Of a stretch of 64,000 nt of DNA, positions 52,570 to 63,500 are shown piece by piece. Source of the DNA: Clostridium sp031626875 (GTDB taxonomy: Bacteria; Bacillota; Clostridia; Clostridiales; Clostridiaceae). Position 1 is the stretch's first letter. Every line of letters begins with the position of its first letter. The notes under the pieces were generated by a model. That model ran no database searches. It saw only the letters and a list, made by a program, of their open reading frames with translations, and was not told where the DNA came from. Both the position numbers and the translations under genes were made by a program. The stretch covers positions 108,810-172,809 of the forward strand of contig NZ_JANDMF010000004.1 of assembly GCF_031626875.1 (NCBI RefSeq), read 5' to 3'.

Positions 52570-53958
52570 CTAAATTGGAATTGTAAAAAACATAGTAGTT
52601 CCTTTTGCTGAGGATTCTTGACAATTTATAGCCCCTCCATGTGCCTCAACTATATATTTTGAAATAGAAAGACCGAGTCCAGATCCAGGAATATTTTGAT
52701 TTCTGCTCTTTTCTCCTCTATAAAATTTATCAAATATATATTCTACATCCTTTAAAGAAATTCCCATACCATTATCTTTTACATAAACATACAAATAGTT
52801 TTCCAAAATATGAAAGTAAATAGCAATTGTCCCCTTTTCTTTTGAATACTTTATACCATTAGATACTAAATTGTACATTACTTGTGATAGCCTTTTTCTA
52901 TCACCATTTATAATTACATTAGGTATATTGTTAGGGTATATAAATTCTATATCTTTACTTTTTATTTCTATGGATAGATCTTCAATGATGTTATAAAAAA
53001 AATCTCCACTATAAAACTCTTCTAATTGTATATTCATCTTATTTAATTCAGCCTTTGAGTGTTCTAATATGTCATCTAAAAGTTTAGTTAACATCCTTAC
53101 CCTATTTAACGTAATATTACAATAATTATTTATTCCATCTCTATCTTTAACTATTCCATCTTTTATTCCAGAAACATATCCTGAAATAGCTGTTAGTGGT
53201 GTTTTAATATCATGTGATAAATATGCTAAAAGTTCTTTTTCATTATTCTTAATCTCTACTTCTTTTTCTTTTGTAAATTTAAGTTCATCCCTCATAGCTT
53301 CAAAATCATGGCAAAATCCACCTATTTCACCATAATAATCATATTTAATTACATAAGAGAAATCTCCATTTAGAATTCTGCATGCACTTTCATGAAGGCT
53401 GTTTATTGGTATTAAAATATCCTTTTTTAGGTATAAAAATAAGTATATTGACAATATAATTACTAATAATCCTCCTATAATTATTGGAATTAAATTAATA
53501 AAGCTCTGCATTTCTGGTATATTTTCTAAGAATTTTTCCATTGGAATTAAGAAAATTATAGTTCCAGTTTGCTTACCTTTCACAATTAATGGTGCTGAAT
53601 ATTTAACAACTTCAGTTTCCTGCATAGAGGCATGAGTATCATATTCTAAAGATTCTTTTAAATCAATAGAATCCCCTTTAGCATATTTATTGATAGAAGA
53701 TTTTAATACTTTGCCTTCTAAATCTATAACAGCATATTTATAAGATGACTCTACTTCATTGCTAAAATCATCTTTTTCTAAAACTTCTTCTATATCTGTT
53801 TTTACAGAATTCGTTAAGACTCGTCCTTTATTAACAGTAGGATAATTTATATTCTTATGATAAATTAAAAAAGCTGAATAAATGATTATAGAAGTAGTTA
53901 TGCTAACTATTAATAATGTAATCATCTTTAATTTAAATTCTATACTTTTCTTATTCAT
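52570..53958 (-). CDS. Sensor histidine kinase of the ABC-exporter two-component system
   Basis: 462 residues. Membrane helices near 12-33 and 155-177 flank an extracellular domain of about 120 residues. Then come HAMP, a HisKA domain with phospho-His249 in LAYLSHDIKTPLTAISGY, and a HATPase domain (VMYNLVSNGIKYS, VKDNGMGI, GSGLGLSISKYIVEAHGG). The large sensor loop sets it apart from BceS-type kinases, which sense within the membrane. Its start overlaps the response regulator by eight bases. It sits at the end of a four-gene unit with an ABC exporter and probably senses an envelope-active peptide. Confidence 0.93.
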   Translation of the reverse strand: MNKKSIEFKLKMITLLIVSITTSIIIYSAFLIYHKNINYPTVNKGRVLTNSVKTDIEEVLEKDDFSNEVESSYKYAVIDLEGKVLKSSINKYAKGDSIDLKESLEYDTHASMQETEVVKYSAPLIVKGKQTGTIIFLIPMEKFLENIPEMQSFINLIPIIIGGLLVIILSIYLFLYLKKDILIPINSLHESACRILNGDFSYVIKYDYYGEIGGFCHDFEAMRDELKFTKEKEVEIKNNEKELLAYLSHDIKTPLTAISGYVSGIKDGIVKDRDGINNYCNITLNRVRMLTKLLDDILEHSKAELNKMNIQLEEFYSGDFFYNIIEDLSIEIKSKDIEFIYPNNIPNVIINGDRKRLSQVMYNLVSNGIKYSKEKGTIAIYFHILENYLYVYVKDNGMGISLKDVEYIFDKFYRGEKSRNQNIPGSGLGLSISKYIVEAHGGAINCQESSAKGTTMFFTIPI

Positions 53959-54652
53959 CCAAATCCTCTTCCCACTTATATCCTACTCCCCAAACTGTTT
54001 TTATATAATTTGCATTATATTCAATTAATTTTTCACGAATCCTTTTAATATATACTGCTATTGTATTTAAATCACTAAAATCATTTATTCCCCAAACATT
54101 ATCATATAACTGCTCTTTTGAAAAAACCTGACTTGGATATTCTGATAGAAAATCTATAATTTCAAATTCCCTTGAAGTTAAATGAATTTCTTTATCTCCA
54201 AAAGTAATTCTATAGCTTTTACTATCTATAATTAATTTCCCAAATTTCTTTTTCTCTTGAATATTAATAATTGGATTAGAGAAGGTCTTATATCTTCTAA
54301 TATGAGCTTTAATTCTAGCTATTATTTCCATAGGAGAAAAAGGCTTAGTTATATAATCATCTGCCCCTACACCTAAAGATAATATTTTATCTATATCTCC
54401 ACTTTTGGCTGATAACATTATTATAGGTACTAGAGAATATGTCCTTATAGTTCTACATATTTCAATTCCATCAACTTCTGGAAGCATTATATCTAAAATC
54501 ACTATATCTGGTTTAATAGAATTAAATATACTTAATGCATCACTTCCATTATTACAGCAATTTACAACAAATTCTTCATTCTCTAAATAATCTTTTAGTA
54601 TATTGCTTATATCTCTATCATCTTCCACAATAAATATATTCTCATTTGCCAT
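53951..54652 (-). CDS. OmpR-family response regulator
   Basis: 233 residues. The receiver domain has acidic residues in FIVEDDRD near 8-13, phospho-acceptor Asp54 in IVILDIMLPEVDG and Lys103 in DDYITKPFSP. The C-terminal winged helix (about 135-230) has HLTSREFEIIDFLSEYP, VFSKEQLYDNVWG and YIKTVWGVGYKWE. It works with the kinase at 52570 and probably controls the ABC exporter genes directly upstream in the same direction. Confidence 0.95.
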   Translation of the reverse strand: MANENIFIVEDDRDISNILKDYLENEEFVVNCCNNGSDALSIFNSIKPDIVILDIMLPEVDGIEICRTIRTYSLVPIIMLSAKSGDIDKILSLGVGADDYITKPFSPMEIIARIKAHIRRYKTFSNPIINIQEKKKFGKLIIDSKSYRITFGDKEIHLTSREFEIIDFLSEYPSQVFSKEQLYDNVWGINDFSDLNTIAVYIKRIREKLIEYNANYIKTVWGVGYKWEEDLDE

Positions 54653-54720
54653 GTTATCACTCCAAATTTTTTTATTTTCTCAAGAAATATTTTATCATAA
54701 AAAAACTATTAAGTATAATT

Positions 54721-55479
54721 CTACCAGCCTTTTCCCTTTAAAAATTCAAATATTGCAACTTCTCTATTTTTAGGGTGAGCTTCCGAAAATCTTTCTAATA
54801 TTAACTCTCCATCTATTCTTCCATCCTTTAAATATACTAATCTTGAAGCACGAGCTGCTGCTTTTAAATCATGGGTAACCATTACAACTGTTTGTCCTTT
54901 ACTATTTAAATCAGTTAATATATCCAAAACTTCTCCACCAGTAGTAGAATTTAAAGCTCCTGTTGGTTCATCACAAAACAATATCTTAGGTAATGTGATT
55001 ATAGATCTTGCTATAGCTACTCTTTGCTGCATTCCTCCTGAAATTTCTGATGGATATTTCTCCTTAAATTCTTCTAATCCTAATTTTTTAAGGAGTTTAA
55101 TTACTTTTTCATTAACTTCTTTCTTATTTTTATTTACACCATATCCACAGTAAGCTATATTTTCAAATACAGTTATATCTGATAATAAATTAATACTTTG
55201 AAACACAAATGAAATATCTTTTTTTCTTAATTTCGAAAGCTCATCTTCCTTCATTTTAGTAATATCTATACCGAGTAGATTTACATTACCACTTGTAACT
55301 GAATCCATTCCACTTATGTTATACAATAATGTTGTTTTTCCTGAACCTGAACTTCCCATTATTACTATAAATTCACCTTCATATACTTCTAAATTCAAAT
55401 TTCTTATTATATTATGTGAGGCCTTTCCTGTAATAAAAGATTTACATAAATTATTTACTTTTAAAACTAAATTCTCCAT
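54721..55479 (-). CDS. ABC transporter ATPase, MacB/BceA type
   Basis: 252 residues with Walker A GSSGSGKTTLLYNISG near 39-54, Q-loop FVFQSINLLSDI, signature ISGGMQQRVAIARSIITLP near 145-163, Walker B ILFCDEPTGALN and VMVTHDLKAAARA. It starts six bases after the permease stop. Together they form an exporter or a detoxification module of the kind that protects against antimicrobial peptides. The substrate is not known. Confidence 0.95.
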   Translation of the reverse strand: MENLVLKVNNLCKSFITGKASHNIIRNLNLEVYEGEFIVIMGSSGSGKTTLLYNISGMDSVTSGNVNLLGIDITKMKEDELSKLRKKDISFVFQSINLLSDITVFENIAYCGYGVNKNKKEVNEKVIKLLKKLGLEEFKEKYPSEISGGMQQRVAIARSIITLPKILFCDEPTGALNSTTGGEVLDILTDLNSKGQTVVMVTHDLKAAARASRLVYLKDGRIDGELILERFSEAHPKNREVAIFEFLKGKGW

Positions 55480-55485
55480 ATATAT

Positions 55486-57825
55486 TTATTCCTCCATTAA
55501 TTCTGTAGGTTTAACACTTTTTATGCTACAACAACTTATCATTATGATTATTAATACTAAACATATCATTAAAAATACTAGAGCTGCCATTGTTCCTGGT
55601 GAAACTATTAATACATCCAAGCTTGCTAGTGAAGCTCTGATAATGGGTTTTGAAACAGTTAAATTTAAAGTGATAGCTATTATTACACTAATTAATGTTA
55701 ATATTAACATTCTATATAAATATCTATTTCTAATTTCCCTAGATGTAAATCCTAGAGCTTTCATAATTCCAAAATTCCTCCTATTATCTCTTACATTCAT
55801 AATAATAATATTTAATACTGTTATTAAGCTAAAAATAATAAACACAATCATTAATAAGGTAGTTATAGGCAACATAATTTCTGGAATAGATTGCATACTA
55901 TACTTAAATATAGGATGAATATCACTAGCATTTAATTTTGGAAATCTACTATTAATATCTGCTTTGAAATTATCTATATCATTCTTATCTTTAAGCTTCA
56001 GAAACACTTCACTTCCTTTAAATTCAGGTAATTCCTTTTGTATTGCTGAATTTAAAATTCTAAAACTATATCCAGCAGACATTAAAGAATTATAATAACC
56101 TGTAATTAAATAAGATTTTTTTTTATTATTTATAGACAATTCTATATAATCCCCTATAGATAATCCTGATTCCTTTAATATATTTAATGACAAGGATACC
56201 TCATTATCTTTTTCTGGATTTCGTCCATCACTTATAGTAAACCCCATTTTTTTATCAAAAGAATTCATCACCATAGTATTATATACAGTAGTTTTTATAT
56301 TATATTTTTCTCTATTAATTCCTACACCCATGTAAGCAATAGCTCCATAAACATAATTCTCTACTCTATCATCATTTTTAATCTCATTTAACATATCATT
56401 AAATCTGTTACTTGAATCATTTAAAGATGAATCTAAATTTATTGGAGAGCTTATAGTTACATCATTTTTAGGTGAGCCAAACCATGTATTTGTATTTTCC
56501 ATCATCCTTGATATCATAAAATTACAATTACCAAATAGTACAACTAAAAATATAGATGATGTCAATGTTATTGTAATTAGTATTGATATCTTTTTATATT
56601 TAAATATATCATTTATACCTAACGCTAAAGATGAAGTACTATTCTCTATTAAAGATTTAGTAAGTTTTTTCTTAGAAGAAGTAATACCTACTCTAAGAGC
56701 TTCTACAGGCGAAATTCTATTAGTTTTTCTAACTACTAAATATAAATTTGAAATAACAATTAAAGAAAATAATAGAATAATTGCCATAATAACTCCAAAA
56801 TCAATATTTACCCCATTAAATTTTCCTATATATTTTAAAGTTTTAGATGCAGTATAATTTAAGATAGGAATGCTACATACTGACCCTAAAGTACTTCCTA
56901 TTAAAACAGTTAATGAATACCCTATAATATAAAATTTAAGAATTTCTTTTTTTGAAAAACCTAACGCTTTATAAATCCCTATAGATTTATACTCTTTTAA
57001 TATGTTATTCCAAAGAATAAATCGTATAAGCATTATAGACACAATAAAAACAAGTACTGAAGCTAATGTACAAATTTCTCCTACTATAGAAGAAGCCATG
57101 GTTGCTGTCATAGCTAATAAATCTTTATTAAAACTTATTCCTTTTGGACTTATATCTGAATTTAAATCTTTTTCTACTTGAGATACATCCTTGCTTTCTT
57201 TTACATTAATATATATTAATGGTGATTTTGTAAATGAAGAAAATTCCTTAAAGGTATTTTTATTTACATAAAAAATAACTTGATTTGATGTACTAGCTGG
57301 TTGATTTGAATCATTTATTAATGAAGTTACTTTTAATGTTACATCTTTAGATTTCGTTTTAATTGTTAATTTCTCTCCAAGTTTTATATTGAAATTATCA
57401 GCTATAAGTTGTGTGATCCAAATTTCACCTTCTTTGAGGGAATTTTTGTAATCTAATGATTTGATTTCATCTAATCTAAATGGAAGATTTTCTGTATCCT
57501 CTATAGGAACAATATCATACATAGATATCTTCAAATTCTCTTCCTTTTTATAAATATCATTACCAGAGCATACAGATTCTATATCCTGAACATCTTTAAC
57601 TTTAGAGTTTTTTTTGCACCATTCAATAACATCATCCTTCTTCTCTTTACCTGTATTATATAGAAATAAATCATAAATCTTGTCATCAGAATAATACTTA
57701 CTCGTAAAACTTTTAATAGATGTTATCATACATAAACTACTTGTAAATATCAAAGCAGATAGAAATATTAATGATGCTATTAATAAACACTGCAATTTCT
57801 TCTTCTTAATTTTTTTAATCCACAT
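55486..57825 (-). CDS. FtsX-type ABC permease
   Basis: 779 residues with a helix near 14-36, an extracellular domain, three helices near 245-370 (first FtsX domain, with KSIGIYKALGFSKKEILKFY), a further helix near 405-428, a second extracellular domain, and three C-terminal helices near 660-770 (NVRDNRRNFGIMKALGF, SIKSVKPTELMEE). This double-FtsX layout is that of lipoprotein or peptide exporters. It is the first gene of the unit that continues with the ATPase, response regulator and kinase. It is shorter than the exporter at 36411 and lacks its coiled-coil insert. Confidence 0.93.
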   Translation of the reverse strand: MWIKKIKKKKLQCLLIASLIFLSALIFTSSLCMITSIKSFTSKYYSDDKIYDLFLYNTGKEKKDDVIEWCKKNSKVKDVQDIESVCSGNDIYKKEENLKISMYDIVPIEDTENLPFRLDEIKSLDYKNSLKEGEIWITQLIADNFNIKLGEKLTIKTKSKDVTLKVTSLINDSNQPASTSNQVIFYVNKNTFKEFSSFTKSPLIYINVKESKDVSQVEKDLNSDISPKGISFNKDLLAMTATMASSIVGEICTLASVLVFIVSIMLIRFILWNNILKEYKSIGIYKALGFSKKEILKFYIIGYSLTVLIGSTLGSVCSIPILNYTASKTLKYIGKFNGVNIDFGVIMAIILLFSLIVISNLYLVVRKTNRISPVEALRVGITSSKKKLTKSLIENSTSSLALGINDIFKYKKISILITITLTSSIFLVVLFGNCNFMISRMMENTNTWFGSPKNDVTISSPINLDSSLNDSSNRFNDMLNEIKNDDRVENYVYGAIAYMGVGINREKYNIKTTVYNTMVMNSFDKKMGFTISDGRNPEKDNEVSLSLNILKESGLSIGDYIELSINNKKKSYLITGYYNSLMSAGYSFRILNSAIQKELPEFKGSEVFLKLKDKNDIDNFKADINSRFPKLNASDIHPIFKYSMQSIPEIMLPITTLLMIVFIIFSLITVLNIIIMNVRDNRRNFGIMKALGFTSREIRNRYLYRMLILTLISVIIAITLNLTVSKPIIRASLASLDVLIVSPGTMAALVFLMICLVLIIIMISCCSIKSVKPTELMEE

Positions 57826-58013
57826 AATTTCACATCCTTTCTTTGAATATCTTACTTATATACTATCCTTGAAATATTAAGAAAAAATATTTGAAATCTT
57901 AATAAAATCTTACAAAACAGTTGATTCTAAACTTTTTCTACTTTTATTTTTATTATTTTGACAGCATACTCCTAAGAATAATGAATAATTTTTTTCTTAA
58001 TTACAAAAATAAT

Positions 58014-58039
58014 GAGCTAGCCTTTTTGTAGACTAGCTC
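58014..58039 (-). terminator. Probable terminator after the ASCH-domain gene
   Basis: 7-bp stem GAGCTAG/CTAGCTC with a 12-base loop, then ATTATTTTTG on the minus strand, about 35 bases after the stop at 58073. Confidence 0.6.
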
Positions 58040-58072
58040 TATAAATTCCAATCTTATTAAGTTTTATTATTA

Positions 58073-58510
58073 CTATATATTACTTGTTTCTTCAATTAAT
58101 GATGATATATTTTCAACTATAATCCAGTCATCCATATTCCTCTGATGATTATGTTTTAAAGAAACTTCAATTTCTTCTGCATTTTCTATTTCAACAAGAC
58201 AAAGAAAACGTTTCCCTAAAATACGTGTTACTTGATCTTCTGTTAAATTTAATTTCTCCATATTTTTATTAACTACCTCTTTTAATTCAGCATCTTCTAA
58301 TCTCTCAGAATTAAATACACTTTTCACTATAGCTCTCCCTTTAATAAGACCATCACCTCTATTTTCTATCAAGTAGAGCGTTTCTCCTTTAAACACTCTA
58401 CCATAGGGTAATTTTCTACTAACATTTCCTCTAATAATCATTGTTTTGGTTCCATTTAAAATCTTTTCTAGAACTTTTGCTTTTCCATCACAATATACTA
58501 AATGATCCAT
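58073..58510 (-). CDS. ASCH-like (PUA-fold) domain protein
   Basis: 145 residues from the ATG giving MDHLVYCDG, which follows GGAGGTTATTAAT. The pattern ILNGTKTMIIRGNVSRKLPYG, then VFKGETLYLIENRGDGLIKGRAIV and a later strand FLCLVEIENAEE is that of a small RNA-binding ASCH or PUA-type barrel. A charged helix (LKEVVNKNMEKLNLTEDQ) is inserted before the last strands. Such proteins are thought to bind RNA or modified nucleosides, but no activity can be assigned. It stands alone. Confidence 0.65.
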   Translation of the reverse strand: MDHLVYCDGKAKVLEKILNGTKTMIIRGNVSRKLPYGRVFKGETLYLIENRGDGLIKGRAIVKSVFNSERLEDAELKEVVNKNMEKLNLTEDQVTRILGKRFLCLVEIENAEEIEVSLKHNHQRNMDDWIIVENISSLIEETSNI

Positions 58511-58581
58511 ATTAATAACCTCCACACTCTCAACTATTTATATCATAATCTAATTATACCATAAAATTTGATTTTAATTAC

Positions 58582-59154
58582 TTATTTGGAAAATTCAACA
58601 CTATCTATAGCTCCTGAATTATTATTTTCAAATTCTAATGTGAATTTATTTACATTTTCAAAAGTTGTTAATCCATCAAATAAAATATGATAATTATATC
58701 CATCATTATTAGTTTCTAGATTCGCTCCAGACATATAATATTCTTTTCCCTCTTCCGTCTTTAATTTTATTTTGTAACCACCACTCAATAATTCTTTATC
58801 TTTTATATAGTAAAAAAATTCTACTATTGTTCCTGTTGGTAATGTTTCTTCATTATTCACTTTTATTTTCTCACTATCTTTCCACTTATAATTAATCTTT
58901 GTTGAATTAGAAAACTTTTCATCTAAAATAATATTAGTTTCCCAATTTAAATCCTCATCTATATTTAATTGCTCCATTAGTGTATTAATCTTCTTATATG
59001 CTACAAGTATTGTTTCTTGTATTAAATCTCCTATATCTTCATCATTTAAAGACATAGCCTTACCTATTTTGTATAGCTCAGAAGTACATAAAGTAATAGC
59101 TTCAATGAAAGATTCACTATCACCTCTTTTAGCCTTTTCTATTAACTTATTCAT
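58582..59154 (-). pseudogene. In-frame chimera of an ECF sigma factor start and an anti-sigma factor end
   Basis: 190 residues. Residues 1-60 (MNKLIEKAKRGDSESFIEAI..., DEDIGDLIQETILVAYKKIN) are region 2 of an ECF sigma factor. Just where the core-binding helix should continue, the sequence changes to an extracellular-type beta domain (PTGTIVEFFYYIKDKELLSGG, KFTLEFENN). That domain resembles the C-terminal end of DUF4179-type anti-sigma factors. Sigma region 4, the anti-sigma N-terminal domain and its membrane helix are all missing. The simplest reading is a deletion that fused the two genes of a sigma/anti-sigma pair in frame. The frame is still open with GGGGG before ATG, so a protein may be made. 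Confidence 0.6.
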
Positions 59155-59326
59155 TAGATTCCCCCTTATCTTCTATACCTATTAGACACTCCTTACCCAC
59201 TAAAGGTTGAAGAAGTTTTATTTTTTACCTATGTTCTAAAAATAGCCATTAATGAATAAATATTATAATTACTAAAAATAATTCTTTTAATCTTAATTAT
59301 CAATTTAAATTATAAGGAATGTGTTT

Positions 59327-60244
59327 ATGAAAAATAAAGAGATTAAAATAAGAATGTCTAATAATTTCACATTACAAAGACGAGTAATCTCCCACATGAC
59401 TCTATTATCTTGGCAAACAATCCCTCACGTTTCCTATGTGTATGAAGCTGATATAACTGACTTTTACAAAGAGTTTGTATATTTCAGCAAAAAGAATTTA
59501 AAAGTTTCTTTTAACACTATCATGATTAAAGTTATTGTTGAAGGTTTATTAAAATCTCCTAAACTAAACTCTCATGTTGAATATAATCCTAAAAAAACTG
59601 CAGGTACAATTCATATTTTAGATGAGATAAACATTTCACTTCCTTGGCTTTTATCTAATGGTACCATGATAACACCATGCTTGATTAATGCTGAGAAAAT
59701 GTCATTAAAAGAGCTTTCTATCTATATGAGTACCCTTTCTAATCGAATTGAAAAAACTAATGTGGATGAAATGTTATATAAAGCTGTATATAATGATACA
59801 ATCCATGAACTAAAGAAACTAAATTGGGGTATCTTTAGACGTGTCCTAGCTTCAAAGATTGGTAAAAATAAAGTTGCAGGCCTTAAAAATGAAGAAAAAC
59901 AAAAATATTATAGTATTCCTGAAAATGAACGTCTAACTGAAGATAATATTATGAAAGGTACTGTTACCATCTCCAATATAGGTTCTTTATATAAAGAACA
60001 AAAAGGCTTTTTTACTTTACTTGAAATCATACCACCTCAAGTATTTGCTATAGGTATTGGAGCAATACAAGAAAAACCTGGAGTATTTCTAGATATAAAT
60101 GGACAAAAAGAAATAGGAATACGGAAAATACTTCCTATGTGCTTGGCCTTTGATCATAGAGCAATTGATTTTAATGATATAATTCCATTTATAAAAACAC
60201 TAGATAAAACATTTGAAACTCCTAATATAATAAAAAATTGGTAA
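59327..60244 (+). CDS. Stand-alone 2-oxoacid dehydrogenase acyltransferase-type domain
   Basis: 305 residues from the ATG following AAGGAATGTG. The sequence follows the E2 catalytic (CAT-like) domain: RRVISHMTLLSWQTIPHVSYVYEADI near 20-45, FNTIMIKVIVEGLLKSP, VTISNIGSL and CLAFDHRAIDFNDI near 274-287, which carries the catalytic HRxxD motif with Phe in place of the usual Gly. There is no lipoyl domain or E1/E3-binding domain, and no dehydrogenase genes are nearby. It probably transfers an acyl group from a CoA ester to an unknown acceptor, or has lost activity. Confidence 0.8.
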   Translation: MKNKEIKIRMSNNFTLQRRVISHMTLLSWQTIPHVSYVYEADITDFYKEFVYFSKKNLKVSFNTIMIKVIVEGLLKSPKLNSHVEYNPKKTAGTIHILDEINISLPWLLSNGTMITPCLINAEKMSLKELSIYMSTLSNRIEKTNVDEMLYKAVYNDTIHELKKLNWGIFRRVLASKIGKNKVAGLKNEEKQKYYSIPENERLTEDNIMKGTVTISNIGSLYKEQKGFFTLLEIIPPQVFAIGIGAIQEKPGVFLDINGQKEIGIRKILPMCLAFDHRAIDFNDIIPFIKTLDKTFETPNIIKNW

Positions 60245-60564
60245 GTTCATATTCATTTTAATGAATGTTATAATTAACAAATTGTAAGATAAAGATGTAA
60301 CTAATTTGGTTATAAATATAGCTACAACAGATTTTAATATTGATACCAAAAGACTTTATGAGAAATTGTATATACTAAAGTAGATACAATACCTAATTTA
60401 TATAGAAATAACATTGGTGAATATTTAATGATAAAGGTAAGAACTTAATTAATAAAGGAAGCTACCAAACTCTATTTAAAATTATATACATTATATTCAA
60501 ACTAGTGGTATAATCTGCATATATATTATTACTAAATAATAACTAGTAGTTAAGGGGGCTTTAT
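60245..60564 (+). other. Intergenic region with a possible gene remnant
   Basis: 320 bases without a start-bearing gene. Open stretches read DVTNLVINIATTDFNIDTKR (60291-60350), continuing to a stop at 60380, and, in another frame, IPNLYRNNIGEYLMIKVRT around 60389-60448. They look like a decayed coding sequence but match nothing I know. The right end holds AAGGGGGC before the next start codon. Confidence 0.3.
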
Positions 60565-63500
60565 ATGGAAAACAATATACAAAAAAAATTATTAACTATT
60601 GAAAAAAACTTAAATAACTCACTAATTGGACAAGAGAATTATCTAAATAGTTTATGCAATTATTTTCTAGCAAAACTAAAAGAAGATGAAAAGGGATCTT
60701 TACTTATCCTTGGAGAAAAGAACACTGCAAAGAAAACCAGCATTAGATTGCTCTTTGAATATTTAAAAGAGGAAAACCTAATTAATAATGGGATTATAGA
60801 AGAAATAGACTTAGCTTCATATGATTTTAACTTAGGCTACAATGCCTTTATAACTGATTTGTATGAAAAACTAAATGACCCTTCAGAATGTTTAATGTTT
60901 AGAAACCTAGATAAAGCAACTGAAGATATATTTGAAGTTTTATATAGTATACATCCTAATACTTGCATTCCTCTAAAAGAAGAATATGTACTTAAAAATA
61001 GATTTTTAGTGGAAGCTGCTCTAAATGATGAAGATACTATAGATAATTTTATATGCCATAATAAATTTTTTGTATTTATATCTAACGATAAAGATAATGA
61101 AATCACAACAAAATTTTCAGAAAATGTAGATAAAATTCTGTTTACTAAAGACTTAACTTCAGAAGAAAACTACAAAGTACTGAAAATGGATTTATTAAAA
61201 ATAATTAACCAATTAGAAAATAACTTTAAGATTAAGATATCATTAGATTTATCCAATGATGAAAATAACATATTAAAGTTTTTACAAAATGACTATAGAA
61301 ATGATAGTAGCTTTGGCATAGATAAGTATATTAGATATAAGATTTATCATCCTATTAACAATTTATTTTTACAAAATGAAATAGCAGATGGATCTTCTAT
61401 TAATCTCTATGTAGAATATGATGATATTTTTTGTAAAACAGATAAAGAAATTTATAATTTGAATAATTATTACAAACCAACATTTGATGAAGTATGCTAC
61501 AAACTTAATTCTATGATTGGAATGAAAGAATTAAAAAATTTCTTATATAATATACATAATACCTTAAAAGTTCAAACCATTAGAGAAAAACTAGGCATGA
61601 AAACTACTAATATTTCTATGAATATGATTTTTACAGGTAATGCAGGTACAGGAAAAACTAATGCAGCTAGGATAACCTTTGAGTATTTAAATGCACTTAA
61701 AGTACTATCAAAAGGAATCTTTAAAGAAGTAAGTAAAGCTGACTTTGTTTCAGAGAATCTTGCTGATACAGCTAAAAAAACAAATGATATCATAAATTCA
61801 GCTTTAGGCGGAGTTCTCTTTATAGATGAAGCTTATTCACTATGCAAAGGTGAAGATGACAAAATTGGTATAGAAATTGTAGATGCCTTATTAAAAGGAA
61901 TTGAAGATAATAGAGATAATATAGTTGTTATACTAGCTGGCTATGAAAATGATATGAATGAATTTTTAAGTTACAATCAAGGTTTAAAATCAAGATTTCC
62001 TAACAAAATTCATTTTAGTGACTATACTCCAACAGAAATGTATGAATTATCATTAAATATTGCTAAATCAAAAGGATACAGAATATCATCAAATGTAAAA
62101 AATGGTTTGATAGACTTATTTACAAAAAATCAAGTAAAAGGCAAAAATGATTTAGGTAATGCTAGATTTGTTAGAAATATAATAGAAAATGCTATAGTTG
62201 ATGCTTCTAAAAAATATTTAACTAATTCAAATAAAGAAATTGATTTATTAGAAAAAGATAATTTTAATTTTAAAATTAATGCAAAATTTGATTTGGATGA
62301 AAAATTAAATAACATTATAGGTTTAGATGAAGTTAAAAAACTTATTAGAAGCCAATATAAACTAATAGTTGCTGAAGAAAAAAGAAAATCAGTTGGTGTT
62401 GTTACTAGAGTTAATCAAAACTTAAATATGGTCTTTGCTGGAAATCCTGGTACAGGTAAAACAAGTATTGCAAGACTTGTTGCTGAAATGTTAAATAGCA
62501 TTGGTTTATTAAAAGTTGGCCAATTAATTGAAACTGATAGATCAAGTTTTGTATCAGAAGTGCCAGGTGAAACTGCTAAAAAAACAGAATCAAAGTTTAA
62601 AGAAGCTATAGGTGGTATTCTATTTATAGATGAAGCTTATACTTTAGCCAATGACTCCTTAGGCAGAGAAGCTATAGAAACATTATTAAAGTTAATTGAA
62701 GATTACTCTAAGGATGTAATAGTTATACTAGCAGGTTATGAAAAAGAAATGGAAGATTTCTTTGATGTTAATATAGGCTTAAGATCAAGATTTCCACTAT
62801 GGACAAATTTTGAAGATTATAATGCAAACGAACTTTTTGAAATGTCCATTAGGTTAATTGAAGCCCAAGGATTCAAACTTTCAAAAAATGCTGATATTAC
62901 TTTGAAAAAGACCTTTGAAGAAATATATGAAAATTCTGATTCTCAATCTGGTAATGGACGAATGGTTCGAAATTATGTAGAAAAGATTATCAGAAATCAA
63001 AGTATACGAATTGCTGAAGAAGATATTAGTGTTTATGAAATGAATTTAATAACTGCAAAGGATATAGAATCTATAACCAGTAACTCCATGAACAATGGCT
63101 TTGACTTAGAAACTGTCCTAAAAAACGTTACTATAAATGAAAAATCAAAAGAAGTTTTAAGAAATCAATATTCTTTATTAAAAGTTACTGCTAGAAGAAA
63201 GAAACTTGGCATTCGTACAAATATTAATAGACATTTAAACATGATAATTACTGGAGATGTTGGTACTGGTAAAAAAGAGTTCCTAAATTTACTTTCAGAA
63301 ATGTATTATTCTTATGGAATAGTTAAGGCCAAGAGCATATCTGAACTTAATGGATATGAAATAATTTCAGCTATTTCTGAAGGAATTGATATTGAAGATA
63401 TTTTAAATAAACATTTAGGTAAAATATTATTTATTTATAGGATAAATGTTATTTTAGAAAATCCACGCTATAATGAAATACTAATTTCGTTAACAAGATT

